Shown in pieces: positions 11,605 to 22,680 of a DNA stretch of 64,000 nucleotides. Origin of the DNA: Cristatella mucedo (lineage: Eukaryota > Bryozoa > Phylactolaemata > Cristatellidae); contig WPIO01000216.1 in the NCBI GenBank assembly GCA_009760855.2, positions 219,001-283,000 on the forward strand. The letters are read 5' to 3'. The notes under the pieces were generated by a model. The model was not told the origin of the DNA. It searched no databases and saw only the letters and a program-made list of their open reading frames with translations. The position numbers and the translations under genes were made by a program. How positions within the stretch are numbered: the stretch's first letter is position 1; every line of letters begins with the position of its first letter.

Positions 11605-12390
11605 TTTTATAGTGGCATTTCATTGGACGATCACGTCAGCTCCACAGTCAAGTCTGCCTACTTTCATCTGCTTAACATAGCTCTAAGCTTCACGCTTGCT
11701 TGGACCGGGACATTACATTCTAACTTGATCTATGCCTTTCTGACGTCCCATTTCGACTTATCTAGTTCATTGCTTGTTGGTCAACCGGCATCTGAAACCA
11801 GGTGCTTCCAACACTTTGCAGCCTGACTTGTCCATCGTGAGTGTTGCCACATCACGCTACTTCTCAACGACCTGCCCTGTCTACTAGTCACGCAGAGCGT
11901 TGACTTCGAGGTTGTATACCTAGCTTTTTTACCTCTTCGTTATTTGGCTCCAGCCGACCTACCTAAGATACACCCAACCAGGCTAAGCATAGTATCGTTC
12001 GCTTCTCTGTATTGAATCGTGTATTCAAATCTCAAATCCGTGATGGCACACTAGGTAAGGCGGTGGCTTTCACGACCTCGGTCCCGAGGTCGTGTGTTCG
12101 ATTCCTGCAGTGGGCGATTCTTTACCGCCACTGCAAGCGCTGGTGATAGCCGTAAAGGCTCTTCTGTCGCTATACAAAAAGATGATGTTTAATCAGCTAG
12201 GATTTATTTATTACCTACGCCCAGGGCTCAATTCCTAGTCTCGTCACGATATCCCAAGATTTGACCACATTTAGAAAGAAACTAAAAACCCGCCTATTTA
12301 TTGCAGCATTTAGTGGGTCCCTATGATGAAAACTATGTGAATAAGTGAGCTGACACTTTGCACGCGGCTTCTAACCATACTTCCATGATG
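11605..12390 (+). mobile_element. L2-like retrotransposon 3-prime part, interrupted by a SINE
   Basis: Rightward RT C-terminal remnant beginning 'FYSGISLDDHVSSTVKSAYF' (normally FQSDLSLDDHISSTVKS), followed by 'LIYAFLTSHFDLSSSLLVG'. Homology breaks at about 12,039, where a tRNA-derived SINE begins. It resumes at about 12,214 with 'cccaagatttgaccacatttag' and the 3-prime UTR 'gcagcatttagtgggtccctatg'. Confidence 0.75.
12040..12213 (+). mobile_element. tRNA-derived SINE, copy 1
   Basis: The 5-prime part is tRNA-like, with a box-A-like stretch (TGGCACACTAGGTAAGGCGG) and a box-B-like stretch (TGTTCGATTCCTGC). Between them lies a hairpin ACGACCTCGG-TC-CCGAGGTCGT. A non-tRNA body follows ('gcgattctttaccgccactgcaagcg', 'gccgtaaaggctcttctgtcgctat'), with an AT-rich end 'aatcagctaggatttatttatt'. 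Three other copies in the window (19,990-20,160; 20,293-20,455; 28,458-28,636) share the same architecture. A SINE would be transcribed by RNA polymerase III and mobilised by a LINE; the L2-like family is a candidate partner but the tails do not clearly match. Confidence 0.85.
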
Positions 12391-13475
12391 CAGGTAGTAT
12401 TAGAGTTGCCCAGCAATGTTCACTGCATTTTGTGTCTATTGAATTAGTGGACTGGATTACAATATACAGCAGACTCACCAGGTTTTACACCAGCCGTCTC
12501 ACGTCTGCCAGCCTTATTTTCTTAGAACTATTTATTTAAAAATGTAATGTAGAAAGTCATCTTTCACGCCGCAAGACGGCCGCCCCAAAGCTGGTTAGCG
12601 AATCAGACCTCAGCGTCCCTAGGCCTGGTGCCAGAAAAGAGGCTAGCTAATTGGAGTGCAGCTGTCCTGAGCTGCCGACGACCTGAGTTTCAGTTAGAGT
12701 TATCTATCATCTCCACTTGAGCTGATAATCCCACGTTGCTGTATGTGGTTGCATACGAGTGTTTCTAGTCTTTTGCTGTTCACAAGGTTCGCTCCATAGC
12801 ACACACAATAATTAATGCAGCGTTCGTAATGTATGTTTCTCAGCCAAAAGAAGTGCCACCGCCTAAACGCTGTCGTCCGCCTGTTACTAAACAGTGGGCC
12901 GCCCGACCATGGCCAGGGAATCGGAGGGCAGTGTTCTTGCTGCTAGGGACAAGCCACGACGCTAGCCCATCTGAGCTCAGAATTTCTTAGTCATAGACGA
13001 TAGAATTTCCCACGGGAGTTACCGTCTGACTTAGGCTAAGTATTGCATGTTGCTGAGTAGGGTTGCGTGCCATCGTCCCGAAAACTAGATCAAGGCTCCG
13101 GCACAGGCACAGCTGCGCCCGGAAGAGAATGGGGAACGGCGACGCCTCACAGATGCATCATGGTTGTCGTGACGTCAGTGGTTGAATTAACATGCAAGAG
13201 ACGCAGGGACTCAGGCAGAACAGAAGGGCTAGCGTGTGCATACTTTGTAGTGACAGCGTTCGTGTGTTCAGTTTCCGGCCGACATGACATGAGGAGAGAA
13301 AACTAAGTATTCAGTGTGAGCACAGGGCGACACACAACCACTAAGTGAAATGGCGTGGCAAGAATAGGTGTCGTGACGGCGTTGAACACATCATTTAGGC
13401 AGGTGTAATGTCAACGAGGGTGAAACCACGTTGCTGTGATGACATGCCCAAACCGAAACACTGCCAACCTGTGCT
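12391..13475. other. unassigned sequence upstream of a Helitron remnant
   Basis: GC content appears somewhat higher than in the flanks. A 79-codon open frame at 13,067-13,306 has no recognisable domain. It could belong to the same Helitron, but I cannot show that. Confidence 0.4.
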
Positions 13476-13477
13476 AG

Positions 13478-13877
13478 CTCCCGCCTTATGAGCTCTCGCT
13501 CAAACCTGACATGCCCATTATCTTGTTGCATGATCTAAACTCGAGGAAGAGGCTCGGCAACGGCACAACAGCAACGGCTCTAGGTCTGCATTGTGGATTG
13601 TGGTCGTATTTTGGAAGCCTCCATAATTAGAAGCCATTTCGAGGGCGACTCTGTCCTAACGCCATGCATCGATATCGCCACTAAGGACGGTGACTCCCTA
13701 TTACAGCTGCGAAGGCGGCCGTTTCTGGTAAGAATGTCGTTCACCGTGATAATCAACAAATCGCAAGGTCAGACGCTCGAAAGCGTTAGAGTCCGTCTTT
13801 CGGAGAATGTTTTCACTCGTCATCAACTCCACGTGGCCTATACACTACTCAGTCATCTGAATAACATCAGCTAAGCC
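13478..13877 (+). pseudogene. Helitron-type PIF1-like helicase, C-terminal fragment
   Basis: Two frames together resemble the end of the PIF1-like helicase domain of Helitron Rep/helicase proteins, which unwind DNA during rolling-circle transposition. First comes 'LKPDMPIILLHDLNSRKR.GNGT', the region preceding helicase motif V. After a frameshift near 13,590 follow 'RILEASIIRSHFEGDSVLTP' and 'FTVIINKSQGQTLESVRVRL'. The TINKSQGQT core is the family's hallmark, here as VIINKSQGQT, followed by the H-QLHVA region (usually GQLYVALSR, here RHQLHVAYTL). No Rep domain or helicase motifs I-III are visible nearby, so this is a truncated relic. Confidence 0.75.
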
Positions 13878-15689
13878 CTAAAATGCTAACCGCATTCTAC
13901 GATGACGAAAAACACAGTGTAACAAAAATTAATAATGTAGACGTGTACATTTATATACAATATTGTATTTCCAGTATGACACAAGGAAGCGAGTCCGCAG
14001 GCTCAATCGATATTTCAGAAATACAAAGTGTATAAACAAACGAAAATCAATGGGCAAGTTGAAAGTTGAGACAACGGCCACTATCAATTTTCGAGGCCCG
14101 ATGTGTGTACTTCGTAGCTCAAGTACGTAAATCAATCATGGTGGTTTTAAGCAAAACTTAAGTGAGCTCAGTACCAAACGACTGCCAGGTCGACAAGGAA
14201 GGCCGCTCTCTGGCTACTGTGTAACAATAATGACAAGCTCAAAAGTCAAGCCCGAAGTCTATATTTTGAGTGTGGTTTTGCAATCTATGAAATAGCTCTT
14301 AAAATATTGATTCAAAGAGGAATGTCAATTTTCATACTGTTATCCTCACAGAAAATTGGTGTGGAGCCTCAACGGAAAAATCCTTTTTTTAACCTTTTAA
14401 CATAGTAAATAGGAAGCATAAACATTAGTTAAAGCTAGCAGCTTCATTTCCATTACTCATAAGAACACACTGAAACATGTAAACGGAATAACTAATCAAC
14501 AAAGAACACAAGCAACTTCACCTCCTTTCTAAAGGTCGTCCCGTCAGATGAGGCCATTTCGCTCATCGGGAGTGAGTTCAAGATTTTTCGAGCAAGCGAA
14601 CTGAAGTCACAGCTAGTCTAATAATGACTTTAAGTTAATTAGAGGTATACATGATAAAGTCTGGTTGGTACCATGTCTTGCCCGATAGCAAACCCGTTAA
14701 AATGGAAAAGACGTTGTAGTAAAATAATAAGGATTAAAAGCGACAGACACAAATGTGTAGTTCATTTGTAGCCTACGAGGGGATCGTAAAGGGCAGAACT
14801 GGGATAAGCAGTATAGTTAGGCAACCTTAGAGACCAACCTGTCTAGCTGTAGAGTTCTACAACGTTTAGGTAGAAAGAAGTATTTCAACAAAGTAAGTTA
14901 CGTTAGTCGGGTTGGAAAAAGGCACATAACTAGTTGGATGGAATATTGATTTAAAGTAATTGGAATCGTAGAAATTTAAAGTAGCTTAAATGGGGTGGTA
15001 CGAATTTAAGCAGATGGTACAAAAGTATAGTGTCCCTACATTTTTAAAATCACGAGGCTTTTATATTTATTAGTAAAGCTATGTTTGCCTATAGCTAGTT
15101 ACGCAATTGCCACCTTCAAATATGACCCATGTACGCTAATTAAAAGTAATTCTACCAGTCGTCGACGGCTACTAAGCCTCTTGAGTCGGCAGGTAATTAT
15201 GCCCTTTTAAGGTGCCTATTGACACTGCTACTCTACATTGCTATCGCAGCCGATTTCTTAAGCCTCAGATTATGTACCATCAACTGTCACAGTAGCAATA
15301 GTCAGGCTACATTTTAGAAAGACGAAACCAGACCAAGGGAGCTGAATTGACGACTGCACAAAGTTCTTTTTCCATTTTATACCCGGCAGTGAATTTTAGC
15401 AGTCTGTCTAAGCTATTTCAGCCAAACGTTGATCCTAGAGAACAGGTTCTGCGAAGGCTTTATACAAAATAGCTGTACGTAGTAAGAACTTCTTGAGGAC
15501 ATAATGTTGTTTTCCCAAATAGCGAGGCGTTTCTATTCAGTAAATACCAGATATCATAACATCTTTACAAAATAAGTCACACATTCAGTCTTAAGTGCCT
15601 GCTAACTCATTTGGTCCTTATCGATGCCGTCTAACGGTTATTCTGGTAACATTGCTGTTTGAAAATTGAGATGGCAGATTCCAACGTAA
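13878..15689. other. largely unassigned sequence
   Basis: Mostly without recognisable content. Around 14,555-14,615 ('catcgggagtgagttcaagatttttcgagcaagcgaactgaag') there is weak similarity to the L2-like C-terminal region (compare 45,150-45,195), suggesting a very old leftward fragment. No credible coding region is present. Confidence 0.4.
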
Positions 15690-18045
15690 ACGTGTCAGAT
15701 CGTTTCCGTGTAAAAATATCAGCTTAGCCTCTGCTGCTCAGTCCTTCCCACCAATCTTTCATCATTGGTAGATAGCTGCAACACGGCACTAGCTGAGACG
15801 CTCGACGTGTTTGCACCTCTGACAAAGCCCACTGTGCGCCCTCGCTCCGATGGCCTATGGTTTAGCACAGACATGAAACTGGCTAGGTCTACAAAGCACA
15901 AGCGTAAACAACCATACAAAAGATCAGAACTGACTGTCCATCGACAGGCATATGAAGTCTACTATAGGTCGTATCAATCGAACCTAGCAGAGGCTAATTG
16001 TAGCTTCTATAAAAACATTGTTGAATCACAGACGCACAATCCAAAAATTCTGATGTCGACGATCAACCATCTTCTCAACCGCTCTCAGATAAGCTCCTTA
16101 CCTGACGATCATTGTGATGATCTACCCTATTGCTTCTGTCGATGCTTTGTCCAAAAGATTGACAAGGTCAAAGAATTTATCCTTGGAGATGACAACATCC
16201 GCCCTAGAACACTGTCCCTGGTTCCTGGCTGCACCTCAATGTCTATATGTACAGCAAGTCACTGGTGATCTTGCCATTAAGTTCATATCCCAATCAAAGG
16301 AGACAACCAGTTCTTTGCACATTATTCCCATTGTCCTGCTCCTACTTTGCATCGATCTGCTGCTGCCATGCCTAACCAACATTATTAATATGTCATTAGC
16401 CTCATAAGATGTCCCAGCACCTTTCGAAAAAGCTGTAGTCGGGCCACTTCTCAAGCAAGCGAAACTAGACCGAGGAAACTTGGGCAAGTACCGACAGGTA
16501 AGACACTGGAACGGGTCGTGGCAGACCAGCTGAACTCATATATTGAAACTTCAAACCTTGCAAGTAACCTCCAGACTGGCTTTAGAGCTATTCACTCCAC
16601 AGAATCAGCATTGCTTAGGGTATGAAACGACCTACTTAGGAATGCAGACATAGGTAGAGTACCTCTGCTTGTTTTGCTCGATTTTCCGGCAGCTTTTCAT
16701 ACTGTCGATCACCAACTTCTTCTAGACCGCCTCTCATCTCGCCTGGGCATCACTGGCACTGCTTTACCATAGTTCGGGTCCTAGCTCAGTGCAAAACTTT
16801 AGAGTATTAACGTGAATGGACAAAGATTCTCTGAGGAGCCTCTGAAATTTGAAGATTCTCAGGGCTCCTGGCAAGGTCCGGTTCTTTTCACGGTTTATAC
16901 TGTCCCTCTTCCTGATGTGATTGCCAAGCACAACCTAGGCTTTCACTTCTATGCGAAAGACAATCCATTGTACCTTTGCTTTGATCTCTCCCAGATTTAT
17001 AATACCTCGAATTCTCTCAACTGACTTGCTGCATGTACTGATGACATCCGCACGTAGATGGAAGCATATTTTCTTAAACTGAAAGACGATAAAAATATCT
17101 TCCTGCTATGGGCAAACCCTGTATGATTCAGAAATCGGAAAGGCTGGCTCAAACTTCGCTCTGCCAGCATATCTCCTGTTGACTCTGCTCGAAATGTTGG
17201 TGTCACGTTCCAAAGCGACCCTCTTTGGACGACCACATCAGCTTAACAATCAAGTTCGAATACTTTCAGCTACATAGCATCCCTAAATTATGGGCTTGTT
17301 TAGATAAGGATACCACGTCTACGTTGGTCCATGCATTTGTGACATCTCGTCTTGACTTCTGTAACTCACTGCTTGCTAGCCTACCGGTATGTGCAAACAG
17401 TTGATTACACCTTGTGCAACACTCCACAGCAAAGCTTGTCTGTCGTGAGCTTAGCAGTTGCCGCATGACACCACTCCTTGCTGACCTGCACTGGCTGCTA
17501 GTCAAGCAACCGATCGACTTCACGGTTTCGTAGCTCACTTTTGGATACCTATATTCTATTAATCCAGCCTATCTCTCACATTTACTACCCAACCACGCCA
17601 AGCATCGTACCACCTGCTTCTCAGAATTCAAGAGTTTATCAATACCTCCCACAAACCTCAAATCCTGTGGAGACTGAGCACTTAGTTGGCATGCTCCCAA
17701 AGCCTTGAACTCACTATCGAATTGCATCAGAACATCCATTGACTTGACCACATTTAAAAAGAACTTCAAAACACACCTATTTAGGACAGCATTTAATGGG
17801 TCGATGTGATTCGACCTTCATGTGCTTATGCCTGCAGCCACTATGCATGCTACCACTAACCACACATGCACACTGACCCTATGCATTTTAGCTCTAACCA
17901 TGCTATTCATGTCGTTTATTAAACATGATATTACTAAACATTCAGTCACGCTTCCCTTTGCAGCAAATGTAAAACACCTAGAAATTGATTGAGCTCTCTG
18001 AGGGTGCTTTATCAATTGCATAGTTATTATTATTGTTATTAACAA
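15690..18045 (+). mobile_element. L2-like retrotransposon, 5-prime truncated copy
   Basis: Starts in the endonuclease C-terminus/linker and runs to the 3-prime end. The stretch 15,765-16,268 is open for 167 codons and reads 'LDVFAPLTKPTVRPRSDGLW', then 'ILMSTINHLLNRSQISSLPDD', close to the reference copy. RT follows with many breaks: the motif A region at about 16,670, 'cgaaagacaat' replacing the YADD region at about 16,950, and the C-terminal 'SRLDFCNSLLAS' at about 17,340. The 3-prime UTR ends at 'gagctctctgagggtgc' with a TTA-rich tail near 18,020-18,040. A dead copy; the 167-codon open stretch is a chance survivor. Confidence 0.85.
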
Positions 18046-18934
18046 ACGTTCGCAGTGAGCTTTAGCACGCTGATTTTCTCAGTGTGCTCTGCTCTCACCA
18101 GGGAAAAGCCACTCCACTTGCCCCACCTCCATCTCTGAGGTCCGCTTGCTAAACTCTCACTTCACAGAAACAGCCCAGTTCAGTACTTTCACGAAACTAG
18201 TTACAGATAATGCAGGTAAAAGCTCCACGTCCATGCTGCCCAAGTCAACGACTTCATGGACGTCAGCGACGGATGGACGAGTAAGTTATTTCGAAAGCCT
18301 AGATTGCTTTAGCGGTTCTTAGGCATAGTCAATAATTTTTTAAACTACTTGAGTGGTGGTATTAAAGGGATAGTATTTAAGGAGGTCAATACAAATATAC
18401 AGGGCTTAGTCTAGTCGTGATGCCGCCTCAGTTTGGGTATGGGCCGGATCTCAGCTGCAGCCAAATTGGCTGTTACACCCTAGTGTTGCATATATAGTAT
18501 ACCGCTAGGATTCATCAATATTGCTGGGGTTGAAAGATTAATGTGGTTAAAGGAGCGTATAATTTGCTAATTGACAGACCTGCCTGTAGCTGCTGGTTTC
18601 ACTTTCGTAGTTACCTTAGAACATCGAACAGCCAGAGCTTTAAATACTTATATAGTTTTGAACTTGCCGGACGTCTCAAACGGTGGGCCCTATGCTTAGC
18701 TGTCTTTTTCATCTTATCTGCTCTTTGGCCGTAGTGACTTCTGGCGTTTCCGAATATTAAAAGCTTCCGCTTGGCATATCTGAATTATTATATTGAAAAG
18801 ATGTGTGAATTCGTTTACGGAGAAAGTTCTGCCAGCTCGTTTAAATGGCCGAGATTAATGTTTAAACTTTGAATGCACAGGTATATTATCTTTTGAATAC
18901 ATACAAGTTTAGATTGTGTAAGTATAGAAGCTAG
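18046..18934. other. unassigned sequence
   Basis: One short open frame (18,543-18,734) shows no domain. No repeat shared with the window is apparent. Confidence 0.5.
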
Positions 18935-19075
18935 ACTGGTTAGGCCTAGTGGTTAAGATGCTCGCTCTGGCCATGGACTGACAGATATTGTGGGCGCGAG
19001 CTCTGAGGCAAATGTGAAGCACCGGAATGGAAAATAAGTTCTCTCAGGGTGCTAAAAATATGAAATACATATAAG
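18935..19075 (+). mobile_element. Composite SINE: tRNA-like head joined to L2-like 3-prime tail
   Basis: The first ~70 bases look like a tRNA 5-prime half with a box-A-like segment (GGCCTAGTGGTTAAGATGCT) and a degenerate box-B-like segment near 'gggcgcgagctc'. Directly after it comes the terminal segment of the L2-like family: 'gcaaatgtgaagcacc' and 'aagttctctcagggtgct', compared with 'gcaaatgtaaaacacc' and 'tgagctctctgagggtgct' at 17,960-18,005. Carrying the partner LINE's 3-prime end is the known strategy by which SINEs borrow LINE machinery. Only this one clear copy is present. Confidence 0.6.
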
Positions 19076-19989
19076 CGCATTTTAATCAGAAGCAACAGGG
19101 GTGAACGGAAAATTGACGAGGCTGCTTAATAGGGTCTCGAGAAGCAAAAATATTGATTTGTTTTCGCTTGTTTTAGATGGCCGGAAATACCGTACAGAAG
19201 GAAGAATCGCTGAATAATCTGACGACGAACAGATCTCTATTCTTACTTTACAAGCTAAAACCTAGTATGCCATAAACTTAGTTGCCGACTCATTGCACCT
19301 CTATTAAATATTACAGACTCACTTTTATTTTGATCAGCATATCCTCCTAAAGATTCTGCCGTTTTCGTTTTGCCAGTTTCTCGCCTATGTAGGTATTCAT
19401 GCATGCATCTCCTCCAGTTAATTGAGAAGCCACAAGGACTAAGTGAGATTTTTGTAGGAGAGTTTTCTGTAGCACAATAACAGTCTAATTTTTTTTGGTA
19501 TGCCTGAGATAGCAGACATTCATCTCAAGTTACGCGAAAAGTATTAGGAAGCTAGGCTGAATCCCAAGGGGTATTCGAGGAAGTATCATGTAGACTTTAT
19601 ATTATGCATGGATGAGAAAGTGAAAAGCACAGCTGGGTCAACAAGGCAACTTAGGCAGTGAGTGTTATGGAGATAGTATTTCACGACGGCTCCAACGTAT
19701 GCCCAACAGTCCGCAAAGAAATATAAAATATCGTTTCGTGAGCATTGTTTATGTTGGCTCTAAATTCTAAAACCTGTGGAGCGACAAACCGTGGTTTCCA
19801 GCGGTTTGCATGCCTGAGAATGAGAAGTACATTTACAAATGATGGAGGACCGCAGGGCGAAAGGAGGACGAAACCGATGCAGCAGTTGAGCTAGTTGTTA
19901 AAGAGAGCAGAGCCCTGCCGTACTTTGTGAGTGAATAATGTTCTTCGTATCCGTTAAAAGACTAGAAGTTTGTATTTTTATCCTTCACC
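19076..19989. other. unassigned sequence
   Basis: No coding region or repeat that I can identify. Confidence 0.5.
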
Positions 19990-20160
19990 TAAAAAAATAC
20001 TAGCTTATTTAACAGCTTCTCTTTTATAGCGACAGAAGAGCCTTTGCGGCTATCACCACCGCTTGCAGTGGCGATAAAGAATCGCGCACCGCAGGAATCG
20101 AACCCACGACCTCGGTCCCGAGGTCGTGAAAGCACCACCTTACCTAAGGTGACTCGTGGC
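19990..20160 (-). mobile_element. tRNA-derived SINE, copy 2
   Basis: Leftward copy of the 12,040 SINE. It has the AT-rich end ('aaatactagcttatttaacag'), the body ('agcgacagaagagcctttgcggc', 'ccaccgcttgcagtggcgataaagaatcg'), box-B complement 'gcaggaatcgaaccca' and the same perfect hairpin at about 20,108-20,129. The box-A part ('accttacctaaggtgac') is degraded. Confidence 0.85.
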
Positions 20161-20292
20161 TGGAATTGGCTGAGTAGCCTTGAAGCAACATTTTTTCCGT
20201 GCTGAATGGCTTTTCTGTTGCCTGCAAAAACAAATTGACTGAATTCCAGCATGGACAGATTCACGGAGGAAGTGAGATTTTTAGCAAAGCAA

Positions 20293-20455
20293 AGATACTA
20301 GCTGATTCAGTAGCCCCTTTCGCAATGCTACAGAAAAGACTTTACGACTGTTGCTACCGCTTGCAGCCTCCCAAAAATATTGGCCACCATAATGAACCCA
20401 CGACCTCTGGATCGAGGTCGTGAAAAGCAACCGCCTTATCAAGCCATCGTGTCAG
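20293..20455 (-). mobile_element. tRNA-derived SINE, copy 3
   Basis: Leftward, more diverged copy lying only ~130 bases from copy 2 in the same orientation. The end reads 'actagctgattcagtag' and the body 'ctaccgcttgcag'. The hairpin is ACGACCTCTGGATCGAGGTCGT-like with loop and stem changes, and box A is complementary to 'ccgccttatcaagcca'. Confidence 0.75.
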
Positions 20456-22334
20456 ACAAGCCTGATTTTAATTCAGAGAACAGACATAGTCATTACCCGT
20501 TGAGGCAGATTTTCCAATTAAACTTGTTTCTTGAGTGGATTTCAAGGAAGACAGCTAAATTACAAGCCCATGATACAGGATTCACTGGAAACTTAACTAA
20601 TTGTAGAGCAACGACTCCTAGTCCATACGTGCTTTTAGGTAGTCTAATGAGTTATAGTTTGGTTTATTTGTGGATTAGCCTCAGTAAATTAGTCGATATC
20701 CAGAATTTAACATATCCAAGGAAAGCGTTAAGCTTATTAGTCACTGCACGAGATTACGATTGCGACATTGAGATAGGCATATCGTCTAAGTATGACCAAA
20801 ATAGCTGGGGTAGCATATCCCATCTTGTGAATCACATTTATCGGAGGCTCTGTAAAAATAGCGTGGCAAACGTTCTAAGGACCGAAAATGGTCAGACGGG
20901 AATGGTGTGCTGGATTATATTTCAAAACATTGTAGCACTAAGGTGAAATCGCAAGTTAAAATTTACGTTAAAAAACGCCGTTATCAGTCAAAATATCAAC
21001 AACATAAGTTATGTCAGAAATTTGTTTATCAGCAATTAAAGACCCGTTCGGTTTTCAGAAAGCAAGCCCTTTTTTACTGTATTTTACTAGTGTGAATTGT
21101 TCATACTGAGAAACCGAAGCAGTAACAGTAAACGAGATCGATTAACCGAGATCGGCGATTGTCAGTGGGAGAGCATACTTTGTGACTAGGAGACCAATAA
21201 ATGTGCCTTCGACATGAATCGTTCGACAAGATAGTTTGACTAAGCCGAAGTTCTTCATGTGGTAAATACAGGAATGTGATCGATTGCTGCAATAGTTTTT
21301 AATGGTGGCGTTTTACTTTCAGAAGTTAATAAAGGCATGCCACACGCACTTTTTTAAGTCGCATTCAACTTGCGACTCGTAGATTTGAATGCATATTGGG
21401 AAAGCAAACAATAAAAAGAGATTTTAACAAATGCCTTACAAAATTTCCCGTCATTGTTTATTGACTAACGTTAACATCACAAGTTACCCTATTAAAAAAA
21501 TTAGTAAAACATAGTATAACAAATCCTTTTAAAGATATCCCTTCAGTATTTATTGACTAACGCTAAAATCAAATCTTACAATAGGCATGTCCTTTGTATA
21601 TAGCCAATACGAGGTCATGAATGGTCCAACATAAAATAACAGAGGAGTATCCGTTATTATTATGCAAGAGAAAGGTTAGAGGTCGACACTAAATTTGGCA
21701 TTTGGTGGTTTCACTCTATTTTGGGAAGAAGTGCGTACTTGAACAAAGAATTTTCATATTGGAACCTCTTATGCACTGCCGGCTAATATGAATCGTTTGA
21801 TAGTTTTCCCTCAAAATACTTGCTAATCTCCATGAAACCATGCCAGCAATGACGAAGCTCCCAAAGCTTGTAACTCAATACCAAAATATCAGCAACTCTT
21901 GATTTAGTGATTAACAAAAACAACCTATCTAACATTGGTTGTTCTCACTACCTTCGCTCTTTCCGGATTTATTTACATTAATCTAGCTTCACAATATTAA
22001 ATTACGAATTGTATGATTAAGAGCGAGAATGACATACTCAAGAGAGCGACACGAGCGAGCTTGAAACTTGTAAGTTCTGGTTTGCTTATGCAAGATTTAG
22101 TGTATTTTAACACAATGTAAGGTGCCTGTGTGTGCTTTTTCAAGCTACGCTCGTTTTTTGCGAGGCTCATGCGATTTCTAATTCTGGACTAATAGTACTC
22201 GAGCCTCTATGTTTAATCCCCATACGTTAAGCTTCAATCCACACGCCTTGAGCAACTAGGCTTAAGTAAAAGTCATAATCCTGAAGCCTAAATGAAGGAG
22301 CCTTGAACTGTGAGCCTTAAGGCTGGAAACGCCA
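20456..22334. other. unassigned AT-rich sequence
   Basis: An open frame of 188 codons (20,380-20,946) begins inside SINE copy 3 and has no recognisable domain, so I do not call it a gene. The remainder has no supported feature. Confidence 0.5.
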
Positions 22335-22680
22335 TACTCATTTATTAACAGTAATAATAATTATAATAGAATTGCTATAGGGCTCTTAAATACCTCAATC
22401 TCTTTTCTAAGAATTTACATTTCTGCAAAGCTATTATCATCAAAAGTTAAGTGGTAGCATGCTTAATGGCATCAAGCATAAACTGCTTAGATGCAGTATG
22501 CACAGGACTAGCATAAAAATATGGTTAGTGGAAGTATGCGCAACTTCAACATGAATGAGCACAAAGAGGAATAATTGTAGGGTTCCACTAAATACCTTGA
22601 TGAAAAGATACGTGTTTAGTTTCTTGTGAATATGGACAAGTAAGGGGATGTCGTGACTCAATTTAAAAGCATGTTCCAGA
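22335..22680 (-). mobile_element. L2-like retrotransposon, 3-prime end fragment
   Basis: Begins at the 3-prime tail ('taataataattataataga'). It continues with the conserved box ('ctcttaaatacctcaatctcttttc') and 3-prime UTR ('tagtggaagtatgcgcaacttcaacatg', 'ggttccactaaatacc'). It stops where the 21-bp minisatellite begins, so the tandem array abuts the 5-prime truncation point of this copy. Confidence 0.75.

Noticed and set aside
12040-12130. Functional tRNA gene
   Set aside because: Box-A and box-B-like sequences exist, but the anticodon arm is replaced by a long hairpin, and the same unit recurs with a common non-tRNA body. It is a SINE.
13067-13306. 79-codon open frame upstream of the Helitron fragment
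   Set aside because: No domain, no homology within the window, and biased composition. Not supportable as a gene.
15765-16268. 167-codon open frame as a possible host gene
   Set aside because: It is the endonuclease-RT linker of an L2-like copy, matching the copy at 46,700-47,100.
20380-20946. 188-codon open frame
   Set aside because: It starts inside a tRNA-derived SINE copy, shows no domain, and its composition looks like chance translation of AT-rich DNA.
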